Origin: WHSM01 sp050701635
GTDB lineage: Bacteria; Actinomycetota; Actinomycetes; Mycobacteriales; Micromonosporaceae
NCBI GenBank assembly: GCA_050701635.1
Contig: JBOGDF010000173.1
Coordinates: 1-11,699 of the forward strand
DNA: 11,699 nucleotides
Reading direction: 5' to 3'
The number at the start of each line of letters is the position of its first letter. Positions within the stretch are counted from its first letter, which is position 1. A program made the position numbers and the translations under genes. The notes under the pieces were generated by a model that was not told the DNA's origin, ran no database searches, and saw only the letters and a program-made list of their open reading frames with translations. Shown one piece after another: positions 1-5,926 of the stretch.

Positions 1-496
1 CGGTGACCCCGAGCGCGTTCGCCGCGGCGGCGCGCAGGCCGCGTACCGGGTAGCGGGTGACCGGCAGCCCCACGGCGGTCGCGGCGGTGGCGAGCGCGTC
101 CCGGTAGAGCTCCGCCTCCGCCGCGTGGGCCAGCGAGTGCGAGGCCAGGATCTCGGCCACCGGCAGGTCCAGCACCTCCGGCCCCGGTACGCCCACCGGC
201 ACTGCGATGCCCACCAGCCGGTGCCCGGGCAACGCCGCGATCAGGTCGTCGAGCGCGTCCCGGGCGGCCGCCTCGGCGGCGGCGGCCGCGTGGCGTACCG
301 CGGTGGTGTCGGGGATCGGGGCCTCCGCTCCCGGGTCCACCATGGCGTGGAACAGCCGCCGCTCGGGTACGTCCGCCGCCAGGTCGACGTCGATCCGGCG
401 TACCACGCTGGTGGCGGCGTCCAGCGCGACCAGTGCGGCGGTGCCGGTGCCCTGGCGCCCGCCGCGGTCGCGTACCCCCAGAGCGATCTCAGCCAT
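1..496 (-). CDS. Unrecognised conserved-looking protein, 3' end outside window
   Basis: I do not recognise this protein. The ATG at 496-494 is preceded by GGGAG about six bases upstream, and the frame stays open to the left edge, giving about 165 residues. The N-terminus begins MAEIALGVRDRGGRQGTGT. An Ala-rich helical stretch follows (residues 65-90), then a hydrophobic strand ending GHRLVGIAVPVG, then a helix with ASHSLAHAAEAELY near residue 120, rich in His and Glu. There is no signal peptide or membrane segment in the visible part. The start overlaps the stop of the upstream NTF2-like gene by eight bases (ATGGCTGA), so the two are probably translationally coupled and share an operon with the AraC/DinB regulator. 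Codon use matches the neighbours (G/C third positions, frequent GTA-CGC pairs), which supports real coding. The His/Glu helix could bind a metal, but that is only a guess. Confidence 0.75.
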   Translation of the reverse strand, partial: MAEIALGVRDRGGRQGTGTAALVALDAATSVVRRIDVDLAADVPERRLFHAMVDPGAEAPIPDTTAVRHAAAAAEAAARDALDDLIAALPGHRLVGIAVPVGVPGPEVLDLPVAEILASHSLAHAAEAELYRDALATAATAVGLPVTRYPVRGLRAAAANALGVT

Positions 497-881
497 CGCC
501 GTCTCCCGCGGTGCGGCCGGTGTGGCGCGCGAGGTGCCGCCACCGGCCGGCACGCCATAGCAGGACGTCGGTCGCCACACCGGACAGCCCGAACGGCGCT
601 CCCTGGTGGGTGCCGCGCTCGCTCCAGCGGTACGCGCACACCGCCGTACCGCCGTCGCGGCGTGCCTGAAGGCCACTGATCGACCAGTCCTCGATCTCGG
701 CGGCGGCGAAGAACTCGGCGGCCTCCGCGAGCAGCTGGTCCCTCCCGGTGGTGAGCCCGCCCGGACCGCCGGAGCCGAGGTGGTCGGACATCGTGACCTC
801 CGCCAGGCACGCCAGGTCCTTGTCCCGCATCGCCTGCCACCAGACCCGGACCGCGCTCTCCGGTGTCGCTCCGGGGGTCAC
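489..881 (-). CDS. NTF2/SnoaL-like small protein (130 aa)
   Basis: A 130-residue protein of the NTF2-like (SnoaL/DUF4440) alpha+beta cone fold. The N-terminal helix (PESAVRVWWQAMRDKDLACL) is followed by a 'G-R-D-Q-L-L-A-E' helix, then strands carrying AVCAYRWSERG and GVATDVLLWRAGRWRHLARH, the usual end of this fold. Members are either small enzymes or ligand-binding proteins; nothing here fixes a substrate. The GTG at 881-879 is chosen because it overlaps the TGA of the upstream regulator (GTGA), the standard coupling arrangement. Longer in-frame starts would run well into the regulator gene. The stop overlaps the next gene by eight bases. The C-terminal tail (TGRTAGDGDG) looks disordered. 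The position between a regulator and an unknown gene suggests one co-expressed unit, possibly a stress or detoxification function. Family call fairly sure, role unknown. Confidence 0.8.
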   Translation of the reverse strand: MTPGATPESAVRVWWQAMRDKDLACLAEVTMSDHLGSGGPGGLTTGRDQLLAEAAEFFAAAEIEDWSISGLQARRDGGTAVCAYRWSERGTHQGAPFGLSGVATDVLLWRAGRWRHLARHTGRTAGDGDG

Positions 882-1828
882 CGGGTGCCTCGCAGCGCGC
901 CGCCCGGGTGCGGCCGCTCGCTCTGCCGCTGCCGCTCCCACTCGATCGGGTCGGCCGGATCGGACACGGTCACGCCCAGCTCGGCAAGGGCGCCGATCAA
1001 CACCTGCCGGCGGTACGCCGAGAACGTGATCACGTGCGCCACCACGCCGCCGAAGGTGAAGCTCTGCGGTGGCTCGCAGAGCGCGTCGACGAACACGTCG
1101 CCCCACTCGTCGCGGTCGCGGATGCCGCGTACCAGGGAAAGGAATTCTTCCCCCGCCGACGCCCAGCGGGTACGCAGCCCGTCCAGGCTCTTGTCCGTGG
1201 TCTCCGGGAAGTCGCGACCGGCGATCGCCGCCGACCACACCTCCTTGGTGAACACCAGCCGTTCCAGCATGGCCCGTACGTTCGGCTCCGGCCCGTCGAA
1301 GCTCAGCACGGTGTGCCCCGGCCGGATCGCGCGGTCGAGCTGTTCGTCGGTGAGCCCGGCGGCGCGTTCCAGCAGCTTGCCGGTGAGCCAGTGGTCGTGT
1401 TCGAGCAGCCGGTCGGTCAGATCCATGGTGCGCTCCTTCGGTTCGCCGGACAGCCGCAGGCCGGCCGGTGCGTGGAAGTGGATGCCGTTGGGGGCCCGAA
1501 GCCGGAAGTCGCCCTGGAACCGGCTCGGCGAGACCCCGTACGCCCGGGAGAAGGCCCGGGAGAACGCCTCGGTCGAGCCGTACCCGGCCTGGAAACCGGC
1601 GTCGGTGACGCTGCCGTCGCGGGTCAGCCGCCAGGCGGCGCGTTCCAGCAGCAACCGGCGCCGGAACGCCGTCGGCGCCTCGCCCAGCCCGGCGCTGACC
1701 AGCCGGTCGAAGTGGAACCGGCTCAGGAACGCCCGGCCCGCCACCTGATCGCCGTTCAGCCCGTCGTCCAGGGTGCCCAGCACCGTGTCGAGCAGCTCGC
1801 GGAGCCGGTCCGGCCGTGGTGGCGTCAT
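878..1828 (-). CDS. AraC-type HTH regulator fused to a DinB-like domain
   Basis: A 316-residue two-domain protein. Residues about 27-106 are an AraC/XylS double helix-turn-helix: the first helix pair around GRAFLSRFHFDRLVSAGLG, the second around TDAGFQAGYGSTEAFSRAF, ending in the family-typical GVSPSRFQ. Residues about 135-290 are a DinB/YfiT-like four-helix bundle starting MDLTDRLLEHDHW. DinB proteins usually bind a metal through three histidines. Here H144 or H146 and H265 remain, but in the helix HVITFSAYRRQ (265-275) the places where later histidines normally sit are F269 and R273, so metal binding may be lost. The bundle may then act as a sensor rather than an enzyme (inference). The ATG at 1828 directly precedes the conserved region; longer frames reach 2011 but have a poor-quality N-terminus. 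It overlaps the next gene and probably controls its own operon. Confidence 0.85.
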   Translation of the reverse strand: MTPPRPDRLRELLDTVLGTLDDGLNGDQVAGRAFLSRFHFDRLVSAGLGEAPTAFRRRLLLERAAWRLTRDGSVTDAGFQAGYGSTEAFSRAFSRAYGVSPSRFQGDFRLRAPNGIHFHAPAGLRLSGEPKERTMDLTDRLLEHDHWLTGKLLERAAGLTDEQLDRAIRPGHTVLSFDGPEPNVRAMLERLVFTKEVWSAAIAGRDFPETTDKSLDGLRTRWASAGEEFLSLVRGIRDRDEWGDVFVDALCEPPQSFTFGGVVAHVITFSAYRRQVLIGALAELGVTVSDPADPIEWERQRQSERPHPGGALRGTR

Positions 1829-1951
1829 GCGGTCATTCGACCAGACCGCAGGTGTTCGCTGCTTGATCGCGCTTGCGGTTCTGGCTGGTCGGCCCCGGCA
1901 CCCGCGTCGCCGCCGGTCACACCTGCGCGCGATCCGGGCGCCCGAGGCGAC

Positions 1952-1957
1952 TAGATT
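1952..1957 (+). promoter_or_regulatory. Candidate -10 element for the FAH-gltX operon
   Basis: TAGATT matches the actinobacterial TAnnnT -10 pattern and lies about 30 bases before the GTG start at 1988. No convincing -35 element is visible 16-18 bases upstream. The 159-bp spacer 1829-1987 lies between divergent genes, so it must hold promoters for both; I could not place the one for the AraC-type gene. Confidence 0.3.
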
Positions 1958-1987
1958 CTGGGGGTACGGCAACGAGGGGGTAAAGCA

Positions 1988-2758
1988 GTGCGGATCGTAC
2001 GGTTCGCCCATCCGGGCGGGATGTCATTCGGAGTGGTCGAGGGCGATCCCGGCACGGTGGCGCAGATCGAGGGGCACCCGTTCGGGGAGCTCCGGTTCAC
2101 CGGCGAGCGCTGGGCGGTGCCCGACGTACGGCTGCTCTCGCCGATCCTGCCGAGCAAGGTGGTCTGCGTCGGGCGCAACTACGCAGACCACGCCGCCGAA
2201 CACGGCTCCGAGGTGCCGAAAGAGCCGCTGCTGTTCCTCAAGCCGTCCACCTCGGTGATCGGCCCCGGCGACACCATCAAGCTGCCGGTGCAGTCCAAAC
2301 AGGTCGAGCACGAGGCGGAGCTGGCGGTGGTGATCGGCGCGACCGGGGCCCGCCGGGTCTCCCGCGACGCGGCGCCCGCCACGATCTTCGGCTACACCTG
2401 CGGCAACGACGTCACCGCCCGCGACCTGCAGCGCAGCGACGGGCAGTGGACCCGCGCCAAGGGCTTCGACTCGTTCTGCCCGCTCGGCCCGTGGATCGAG
2501 ACGCAGCTCGACGCCGGCGATCTCGAGGTGCGCTGCGAGGTCAACGAGGAGGTACGCCAGCTCGGCCGTACCAAGGACATGGTCTTCGACATCCCGACCC
2601 TGATCTCGTACGTCTCACACGTGATGACGCTGCTGCCCGGCGACGTGATCCTCACCGGCACCCCCGCCGGTGTGGAGCCGCTTGCGGCGGGGGACAACGT
2701 GGAAGTCCGCATCCAGGGCATCGGTGCCCTGGCCAACCCGGTGGTGAACCTTGACTGA
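1988..2758 (+). CDS. Fumarylacetoacetate hydrolase (FAH) family protein
   Basis: A 256-residue FAH-superfamily protein. Enzymes of this family cleave or isomerise beta-diketo or hydroxy-diene acids, or decarboxylate oxaloacetate, using a divalent metal in the cytoplasm. The catalytic core is plain: VGRNYADHAAEHG (61-73), LFLKPSTSVIGPGD (82-95), the metal site E109-A-E111 with D141 in GYTCGNDVTARDLQ, KGFDSFCPLGPW (159-169), and the end motif LTGTPAGVEPL (222-232). Length is normal for the single-domain bacterial form. GTG at 1988 is supported by GAGGGGG at 1974-1980, seven bases upstream. The stop overlaps the start of gltX by eight bases, so the two are co-transcribed; the same pair sits together in Mycobacterium (Rv2993c-gltX). 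Often annotated as 2-hydroxyhepta-2,4-diene-1,7-dioate isomerase, but the substrate cannot be read from sequence. Confidence 0.93.
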   Translation: MRIVRFAHPGGMSFGVVEGDPGTVAQIEGHPFGELRFTGERWAVPDVRLLSPILPSKVVCVGRNYADHAAEHGSEVPKEPLLFLKPSTSVIGPGDTIKLPVQSKQVEHEAELAVVIGATGARRVSRDAAPATIFGYTCGNDVTARDLQRSDGQWTRAKGFDSFCPLGPWIETQLDAGDLEVRCEVNEEVRQLGRTKDMVFDIPTLISYVSHVMTLLPGDVILTGTPAGVEPLAAGDNVEVRIQGIGALANPVVNLD

Positions 2759-4229
2759 GGTAGTACGCGTCCGCTTCTGCCCGTCCCCGACCGGCGTACC
2801 GCACGTCGGGCTGATCCGTACCGCGCTGTTCAACTGGGCGTACGCCAGGCACCACAGTGGACAGTTCGTGTTCCGGATCGAGGACACCGACGCCGCCCGC
2901 GACTCCGAAGAGTCCTACGGCATGCTGGTCGACTCGCTGCGCTGGCTCGGGCTGGACTGGGACGAGGGCCCCGAGGTGGGCGGCCCGTACGGCCCGTACC
3001 GGCAGAGCGAACGCCGCGAGGTGTACGCCGACGTGGTGCGCAAGCTGGTCGAGGGCGGGCACGCGTACGAGGCGTTCTCCACCGCCGAGGAGATCGAGGC
3101 CCGGCACCACGCCGCCGGCCGCGACCCGAAGCTCGGCTACGACAACTACGACCGCACCCTCACCGACGAGCAGAGGCAGCGGTTCCGCGACGAAGGCCGT
3201 ACCCCCGTGCTGCGGCTGCGGATGCCCGACGAGGACATCAGCTTCCCCGATCTGGTACGCGGCGACGTCACCTTCAAGGCCGGCAGCGTCCCCGACTTCG
3301 TGATCGTGCGCGGCAACGGCGACCCGCTCTACACCCTGGTCAACCCGGTCGACGACGCGCTGATGAAGATCACCCACGTGCTGCGCGGCGAAGACCTGCT
3401 CTCCTCCACACCCCGCCAGATCGCGCTCTACCAGGCGCTCACCGCGGTCGGGCTCGCCGACGGGCCGCCCCGTTTCGGGCACCTGCCGATGGTGGTCGAC
3501 GAACGCAACAAGAAGCTGTCCAAGCGGGACCCGCGGTCGGACCTGCTGGCGTACCGGACGAAGGGCTATCTGCCGGACGGGCTGCTCAACTACCTGTCGC
3601 TGCTCGGCTGGGCGATCGGCCCCGACCGCGACATCTTCAGTCAGCAGGAGCTGGTCGAAGCGTTCGACATCGCCAAGGTCAGCCAGAACCCGGCCCGGTT
3701 CGACGAGAAGAAGTGCGAGGCGATCAACGCCGCCCACATCCGGCTGCTGCCGCCGCCGGAGTTCGCCGCCGCGGTCACCCCGTACCTGTCCTCGGCCGGG
3801 CTAGTCGGCTCGCCGCTGTCCGACGCCGAGTCGGCGCTGCTGACCGCCGCCGCGCCGCTGGTGCAGGAGCGGATCGTCGTACTGTCCCAGGCCGCCGAGA
3901 TGCTCGCGTTCCTGTTCACCGACGAGGAGAAGTTCGCCCCCGACCCGGACCACGCCGCCAAGGCGCTCGGCCCCGACGCGGCGCCGGTGCTTGCGGCCGC
4001 CGCCGAGGCGTTGGAAGCGCTGCGCAGCTGGGACGCGGCGGCCGTCGAGGAGGCGCTCAAGACGACGCTGGTGGACGGCCTGGGAATGAAACCCCGCAAA
4101 GCCTTTGCGCCGGTACGCGTCGCCGTCAGCGGCCGTACGGTATCGCCCCCGTTGTACGAATCCATCGAGCTGCTCGGCCGCGACCGTACGCTCAGCCGAC
4201 TCCGCCGGGCACAGGATGCGCAAGCGTAA
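2751..4229 (+). CDS. gltX: Glutamate-tRNA ligase (GluRS)
   Basis: Class I glutamyl-tRNA synthetase, 492 residues, full length. It activates glutamate with ATP and loads it on tRNA-Glu. In actinobacteria, which generally lack GlnRS, the enzyme also mischarges tRNA-Gln for later conversion by GatCAB (family knowledge). Visible: the HIGH-type signature H18-V-G-L21 after RFCPSPTGVP, the FRIEDTDAARD strand-loop (about 42-52), LYTLVNPVDDALMKITHVLRGEDLL around 194-220, and the KMSKS-type loop K255-L-S-K-R259. The C-terminal half is the all-helical anticodon-binding cage. The start must be TTG at 2751: a stop codon lies two codons upstream in this frame, and no ATG or GTG occurs before the catalytic motif. 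A weak GGTGGTG precedes it. The eight-base overlap with the FAH gene suggests translational coupling. tRNA-Gln and tRNA-Glu genes follow directly. Confidence 0.97.
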   Translation: MTEVVRVRFCPSPTGVPHVGLIRTALFNWAYARHHSGQFVFRIEDTDAARDSEESYGMLVDSLRWLGLDWDEGPEVGGPYGPYRQSERREVYADVVRKLVEGGHAYEAFSTAEEIEARHHAAGRDPKLGYDNYDRTLTDEQRQRFRDEGRTPVLRLRMPDEDISFPDLVRGDVTFKAGSVPDFVIVRGNGDPLYTLVNPVDDALMKITHVLRGEDLLSSTPRQIALYQALTAVGLADGPPRFGHLPMVVDERNKKLSKRDPRSDLLAYRTKGYLPDGLLNYLSLLGWAIGPDRDIFSQQELVEAFDIAKVSQNPARFDEKKCEAINAAHIRLLPPPEFAAAVTPYLSSAGLVGSPLSDAESALLTAAAPLVQERIVVLSQAAEMLAFLFTDEEKFAPDPDHAAKALGPDAAPVLAAAAEALEALRSWDAAAVEEALKTTLVDGLGMKPRKAFAPVRVAVSGRTVSPPLYESIELLGRDRTLSRLRRAQDAQA

Positions 4230-4253
4230 CCAAACACACCCGATCCGGTTTGG
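4230..4253 (+). terminator. Weak hairpin just after gltX
   Basis: CCAAAC (4230-4235) can pair with GTTTGG (4248-4253), with a smaller CCG/CGG pair inside the loop. It begins one base after the gltX stop and could end or attenuate the FAH-gltX transcript. There is no T-run and the arms are short, so this is tentative. The right arm overlaps the -35 element proposed for the tRNAs. Confidence 0.3.
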
Positions 4254-4278
4254 GTCTGTCAACGCCGTCGGGTACAGT
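4250..4278 (+). promoter_or_regulatory. Candidate promoter of the tRNA-Gln/tRNA-Glu pair
   Basis: TTGGGT (4250-4255) and TACAGT (4273-4278) are separated by 17 bp and fit a sigma-70-type promoter with the actinobacterial TAnnnT -10 box. Transcription would begin near 4285, about 18 bases before the mature tRNA-Gln 5' end, leaving a short leader for RNase P. Confidence 0.45.
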
Positions 4279-4302
4279 CATTCCCCGGTGCACACGCGCC
4301 GA

Positions 4303-4377
4303 TGGGGTATGGGGTAATTGGCAGCCCGACTGGTTCTGGCCCAGTTAGTCTAGGTTCGAGTCCTGGTACCCCAGCCA
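4303..4377 (+). tRNA. tRNA-Gln (anticodon CUG), CCA encoded
   Basis: A complete cloverleaf. The acceptor arm TGGGGTA (4303-4309) pairs with TACCCCA (4367-4373), followed by discriminator G and an encoded CCA (4375-4377). The anticodon stem ACTGG/CCAGT holds the loop TTCTGGC with anticodon CTG at 4336-4338. The T arm CTAGG-TTCGAGT-CCTGG is intact with one T-G wobble. The U1-A72 first pair is typical of bacterial tRNA-Gln. It reads the CAG codon, the main glutamine codon in this GC-rich genome. It lies 73 bases after gltX, whose product probably first loads it with glutamate. Confidence 0.96.
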
Positions 4378-4405
4378 TCAGTGCAGTGGCACTGGTTTTG
4401 TGTAC

Positions 4406-4478
4406 GGCCCCGTCGTCTAGTGGCCTAGGACGCCGCCCTCTCAAGGCGGTAGCGCCGGTTCGAATCCGGTCGGGGCTA
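4406..4478 (+). tRNA. tRNA-Glu (anticodon CUC), CCA not encoded
   Basis: The acceptor arm GGCCCCG (4406-4412) pairs with CGGGGCT (4471-4477), with a G1-T72 wobble of the kind seen in actinobacterial tRNA-Glu. The anticodon stem CCGCC/GGCGG encloses CTCTCAA, giving anticodon CTC. The T arm GCCGG-TTCGAAT-CCGGT is intact. The discriminator is A4478; the next bases are CAT, so the CCA end must be added by nucleotidyltransferase, unlike the neighbouring tRNA-Gln. The 28-base gap to tRNA-Gln suggests one precursor transcript. It is a substrate of the GluRS encoded just upstream. Confidence 0.95.
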
Positions 4479-4487
4479 CATAGCTGG

Positions 4488-4526
4488 GAGAGTCCTGCTT
4501 GCGAACACCGCAAGCCAGGGCTCTTT
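4488..4526 (+). terminator. Terminator hairpin after the tRNA genes
   Basis: A long stem-loop beginning ten bases after tRNA-Glu. CTTGCG (4498-4503) pairs with CGCAAG (4509-4514) around the loop AACAC. The stem continues outward through GAGAGTCCTG on the left and AGGGCTCTT on the right, with a single bulged C at 4516, for about 15 pairs. The right arm ends in CTCTTTC, giving a modest T-rich tail. It most likely ends the tRNA transcript. Confidence 0.75.
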
Positions 4527-4535
4527 CGCATTTCA

Positions 4536-4555
4536 TCGGGGGGGCGACCCCCCGA
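4536..4555. other. GNRA-capped GC hairpin
   Basis: TCGGGGGG (4536-4543) and CCCCCCGA (4548-4555) form a perfect eight-pair stem closed by GCGA, a GNRA-type tetraloop on the plus strand. It follows the tRNA terminator by ten bases and has no T-tract. It could be a second, backup terminator of the U-less actinobacterial kind, or an RNA end-protecting structure. It starts a C-rich stretch that leads into degenerate copies of the 18-bp repeat. Confidence 0.55.
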
Positions 4556-4624
4556 GCCCCCCGGAACCCCCCACCCCGCACGGACACCCCGCACCTCGAA
4601 ACCCCTCACTCCGTACGGACGCCC

Positions 4625-4786
4625 CGTCCCGCACGGACACCCCGTCCCGCACGGACACCCCGTCCCGCACGGACACCCCGTCCCGCACGGACACCCCGTC
4701 CCGCACGGACACCCCGTCCTGCACGGACACCCCGTCCTGCACGGACACCCCGTCCCGCACGGACACCCCGTCCCGTACGGACAGCC
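4625..4786. repeat. 18-bp tandem repeat (minisatellite), nine units
   Basis: Nine head-to-tail copies of CGTCCCGCACGGACACCC, starting at 4625, 4643, 4661, 4679, 4697, 4715, 4733, 4751 and 4769. Units 1-5 and 8 are identical. Units 6 and 7 share one C-to-T change (CGTCCTGC), which suggests that a unit was duplicated after the mutation. Unit 9 has CGTACGGACAGCC. Degenerate relatives lie upstream (CCGCACGGACACCCC near 4575 and CCGTACGGACGCCCC near 4611). Each unit has a small inverted repeat, GTCC-CGCAC-GGAC, so the array could fold into a chain of hairpins. The unit is a multiple of three, so open frames run through it on both strands (PHGHPV, TPRPAR and others), but they overlap tRNA genes or lack starts and coding signals. 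The array lies between a terminator and the next gene; its function is unknown. Confidence 0.9.
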
Positions 4787-5064
4787 CGCCCGCTTGGAGC
4801 CCTCACCCCGTACCGACATTCCGCCCCTCGGAAAGCCCCGTAGGACACCCGCCCGCTCGGCGTGGGACACCCCAACTTCGGTCGCACCGGCCAGCCGGGT
4901 TGCCGAGCCGCGGGGAGGCTCGGCAGGCGGAAACATTGATGGAGATCTATGCAATTCGTGATTGACGTGTCACTCTGAGGTGTGCTCGGCACTATTCTTC
5001 TTAGAGGCTTGTAGGGACGACAAGAAACCTTCGGGGGAAGGCGCGGTGGGGTGGGGGAGTGCGG
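4787..5064. other. Intergenic leader region of the SARP gene
   Basis: No gene is apparent. The left part is C-rich. From about 4930 the sequence becomes clearly more AT-rich, as expected for a promoter zone. TTGACG (4962-4967) resembles a -35 box and TATTCT (4993-4998) a -10 box, but they are 25 bases apart, so they do not form a standard pair. Two small hairpins lie just before the gene: CTTGT/ACAAG (5008-5024) and CCTTC/GAAGG with a GGGG loop (5028-5041). They could form the 5' leader of the regulator mRNA. Confidence 0.4.
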
Positions 5065-5838
5065 GTGGAATTTCGTCTTATGGGGCCGGTCGAGGCCTGC
5101 GACGGCGCTGATCTGGTGCCGTTGGGATCACCGCAGCAGCGGTTCGTCCTGGTGGCGCTTCTCCTGGAACCTAACCGTGTGGTGGCGGTCGACCGTCTCG
5201 TCGACATGATGTGGCCGGAGGGCGCGCCGGCGTCGGCCCGCAACGCCCTCCAGGTGTACGTGAGCCGGCTGCGCCGCGTGTTGCGGCCGCGCTGCGGCGC
5301 GCAGACTGACAGCAGCCGGGTGGAGATCCAGACCGTGGGAGCCGGCTACCGGATCGTGGTTGATCCCGAGGCGGTGGACGTACACCGGTTCCACGCACTC
5401 CTGGAAGCCGCCCGGCGGGCTCGGGGAGAGGAGCGGGCGGTCAGCCTGCTGCGCCGCGCGCTCGAGCTGTGGTCGGGTCCACCGCTCGCCGATCTCGACA
5501 GTCCGTGGCTGCGCCGGCACGTCTGCCTGCCGTGGGAGGAGTCCTGGGCCGACGCGCACGAGCAGCTGTTCACGATGGAGCTGCGCCGGGGCAACCACCA
5601 CCAGGTGTTGCCGCGGCTGCGTGAGTTCGCCGCTCGTTACCCCACCCGCGAACGGCTGGCCGCCCAGCTGATGGCCGCGCTGTACGACATGGGGCAGCGT
5701 GCGGAAGCGCTCGCCGCGTACCGGCGGGTGTCCGAGGCGTTCAGCAGCCAACTCGGCATCGACCCGGGCCCTGCGCTGGACGAGCTGCACCTGGCGATCC
5801 TGCGCAACGACCCGGTGGGCGTGCCCGCAGGGCGCTAA
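5065..5838 (+). CDS. Small SARP/AfsR-type transcriptional activator
   Basis: A 257-residue Streptomyces antibiotic regulatory protein (SARP) of the short form. An OmpR-like winged-helix DNA-binding domain (about 1-92: MEFRLMGPVEACDGADLVPL, then ASARNALQVYVSRLRRVL and VGAGYRIVVDPEAVD) is followed by a bacterial transcriptional activation domain of TPR-like helices (about 100-245: LWSGPPLADLDSPW, RERLAAQLMAALYDMGQRAEALAAYRRV, LGIDPGPALDELHLAIL). It lacks the NB-ARC ATPase part found in AfsR itself. Such proteins bind heptameric direct repeats and recruit RNA polymerase to secondary-metabolite or developmental genes. GTG at 5065 is preferred because GGGGGAG (5053-5059) lies five bases upstream and the protein then begins like other SARPs; GTG at 5059 is an alternative adding two residues. 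The only gene directly downstream encodes a small secreted protein, with SARP-like repeats in between. Confidence 0.93.
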   Translation: MEFRLMGPVEACDGADLVPLGSPQQRFVLVALLLEPNRVVAVDRLVDMMWPEGAPASARNALQVYVSRLRRVLRPRCGAQTDSSRVEIQTVGAGYRIVVDPEAVDVHRFHALLEAARRARGEERAVSLLRRALELWSGPPLADLDSPWLRRHVCLPWEESWADAHEQLFTMELRRGNHHQVLPRLREFAARYPTRERLAAQLMAALYDMGQRAEALAAYRRVSEAFSSQLGIDPGPALDELHLAILRNDPVGVPAGR

Positions 5839-5877
5839 GCGGACGTTAAGCGGACGTACAGCCGACGCTCAGCGAAC
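5838..5877 (+). promoter_or_regulatory. Putative SARP operator: four heptamers with 11-bp period
   Basis: AGCGGAC (5838-5844), AGCGGAC (5849-5855), AGCCGAC (5860-5866) and AGCGAAC (5871-5877) recur with exactly four bases between them. Heptamers at one helical turn are the hallmark of SARP binding sites (family knowledge). The first heptamer uses the last base of the SARP stop codon, and the block ends 49 bases before the next ATG. No clean -10 box is visible; CACGAT (5883-5888) is the nearest candidate, close to where a SARP-dependent -10 would be. The spacing is seen directly; binding by the adjacent regulator is inferred. Confidence 0.65.
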
Positions 5878-5926
5878 TCCTCCACGATGCGGTGGCCCGC
5901 TCACATGCGATGCCCAGGAGGCAGTG

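Noticed and set aside
863..1954. Long plus-strand frame opposite the AraC/DinB gene
   Set aside because: It is antisense to a gene with clear HTH and DinB motifs; low-complexity composition typical of high-GC shadow frames.
2652..3737. A 361-residue minus-strand frame opposite gltX
   Set aside because: It is a shadow of the synthetase gene, with no recognisable domain.
4625..4786. CRISPR array
   Set aside because: Units are directly adjacent with no unique spacers, the period is 18 bp, and no cas gene is present.
4259..4961. Long open frames on both strands through the 18-bp repeat, giving PHGHPV- or CPCGTG-type repeat proteins
   Set aside because: They run across both tRNA genes and the terminator, exist only because the unit length is a multiple of three, and lack a convincing start site or non-repeat coding pattern.
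4962..4998. Standard promoter for the SARP gene (TTGACG with TATTCT)
   Set aside because: The two boxes are 25 bp apart, too far for a normal sigma-70 promoter.
4406..5058. Integrated element with attachment site at tRNA-Glu
   Set aside because: No repeat of the tRNA 3' end was found downstream, and there is no integrase or phage gene before ndgR.
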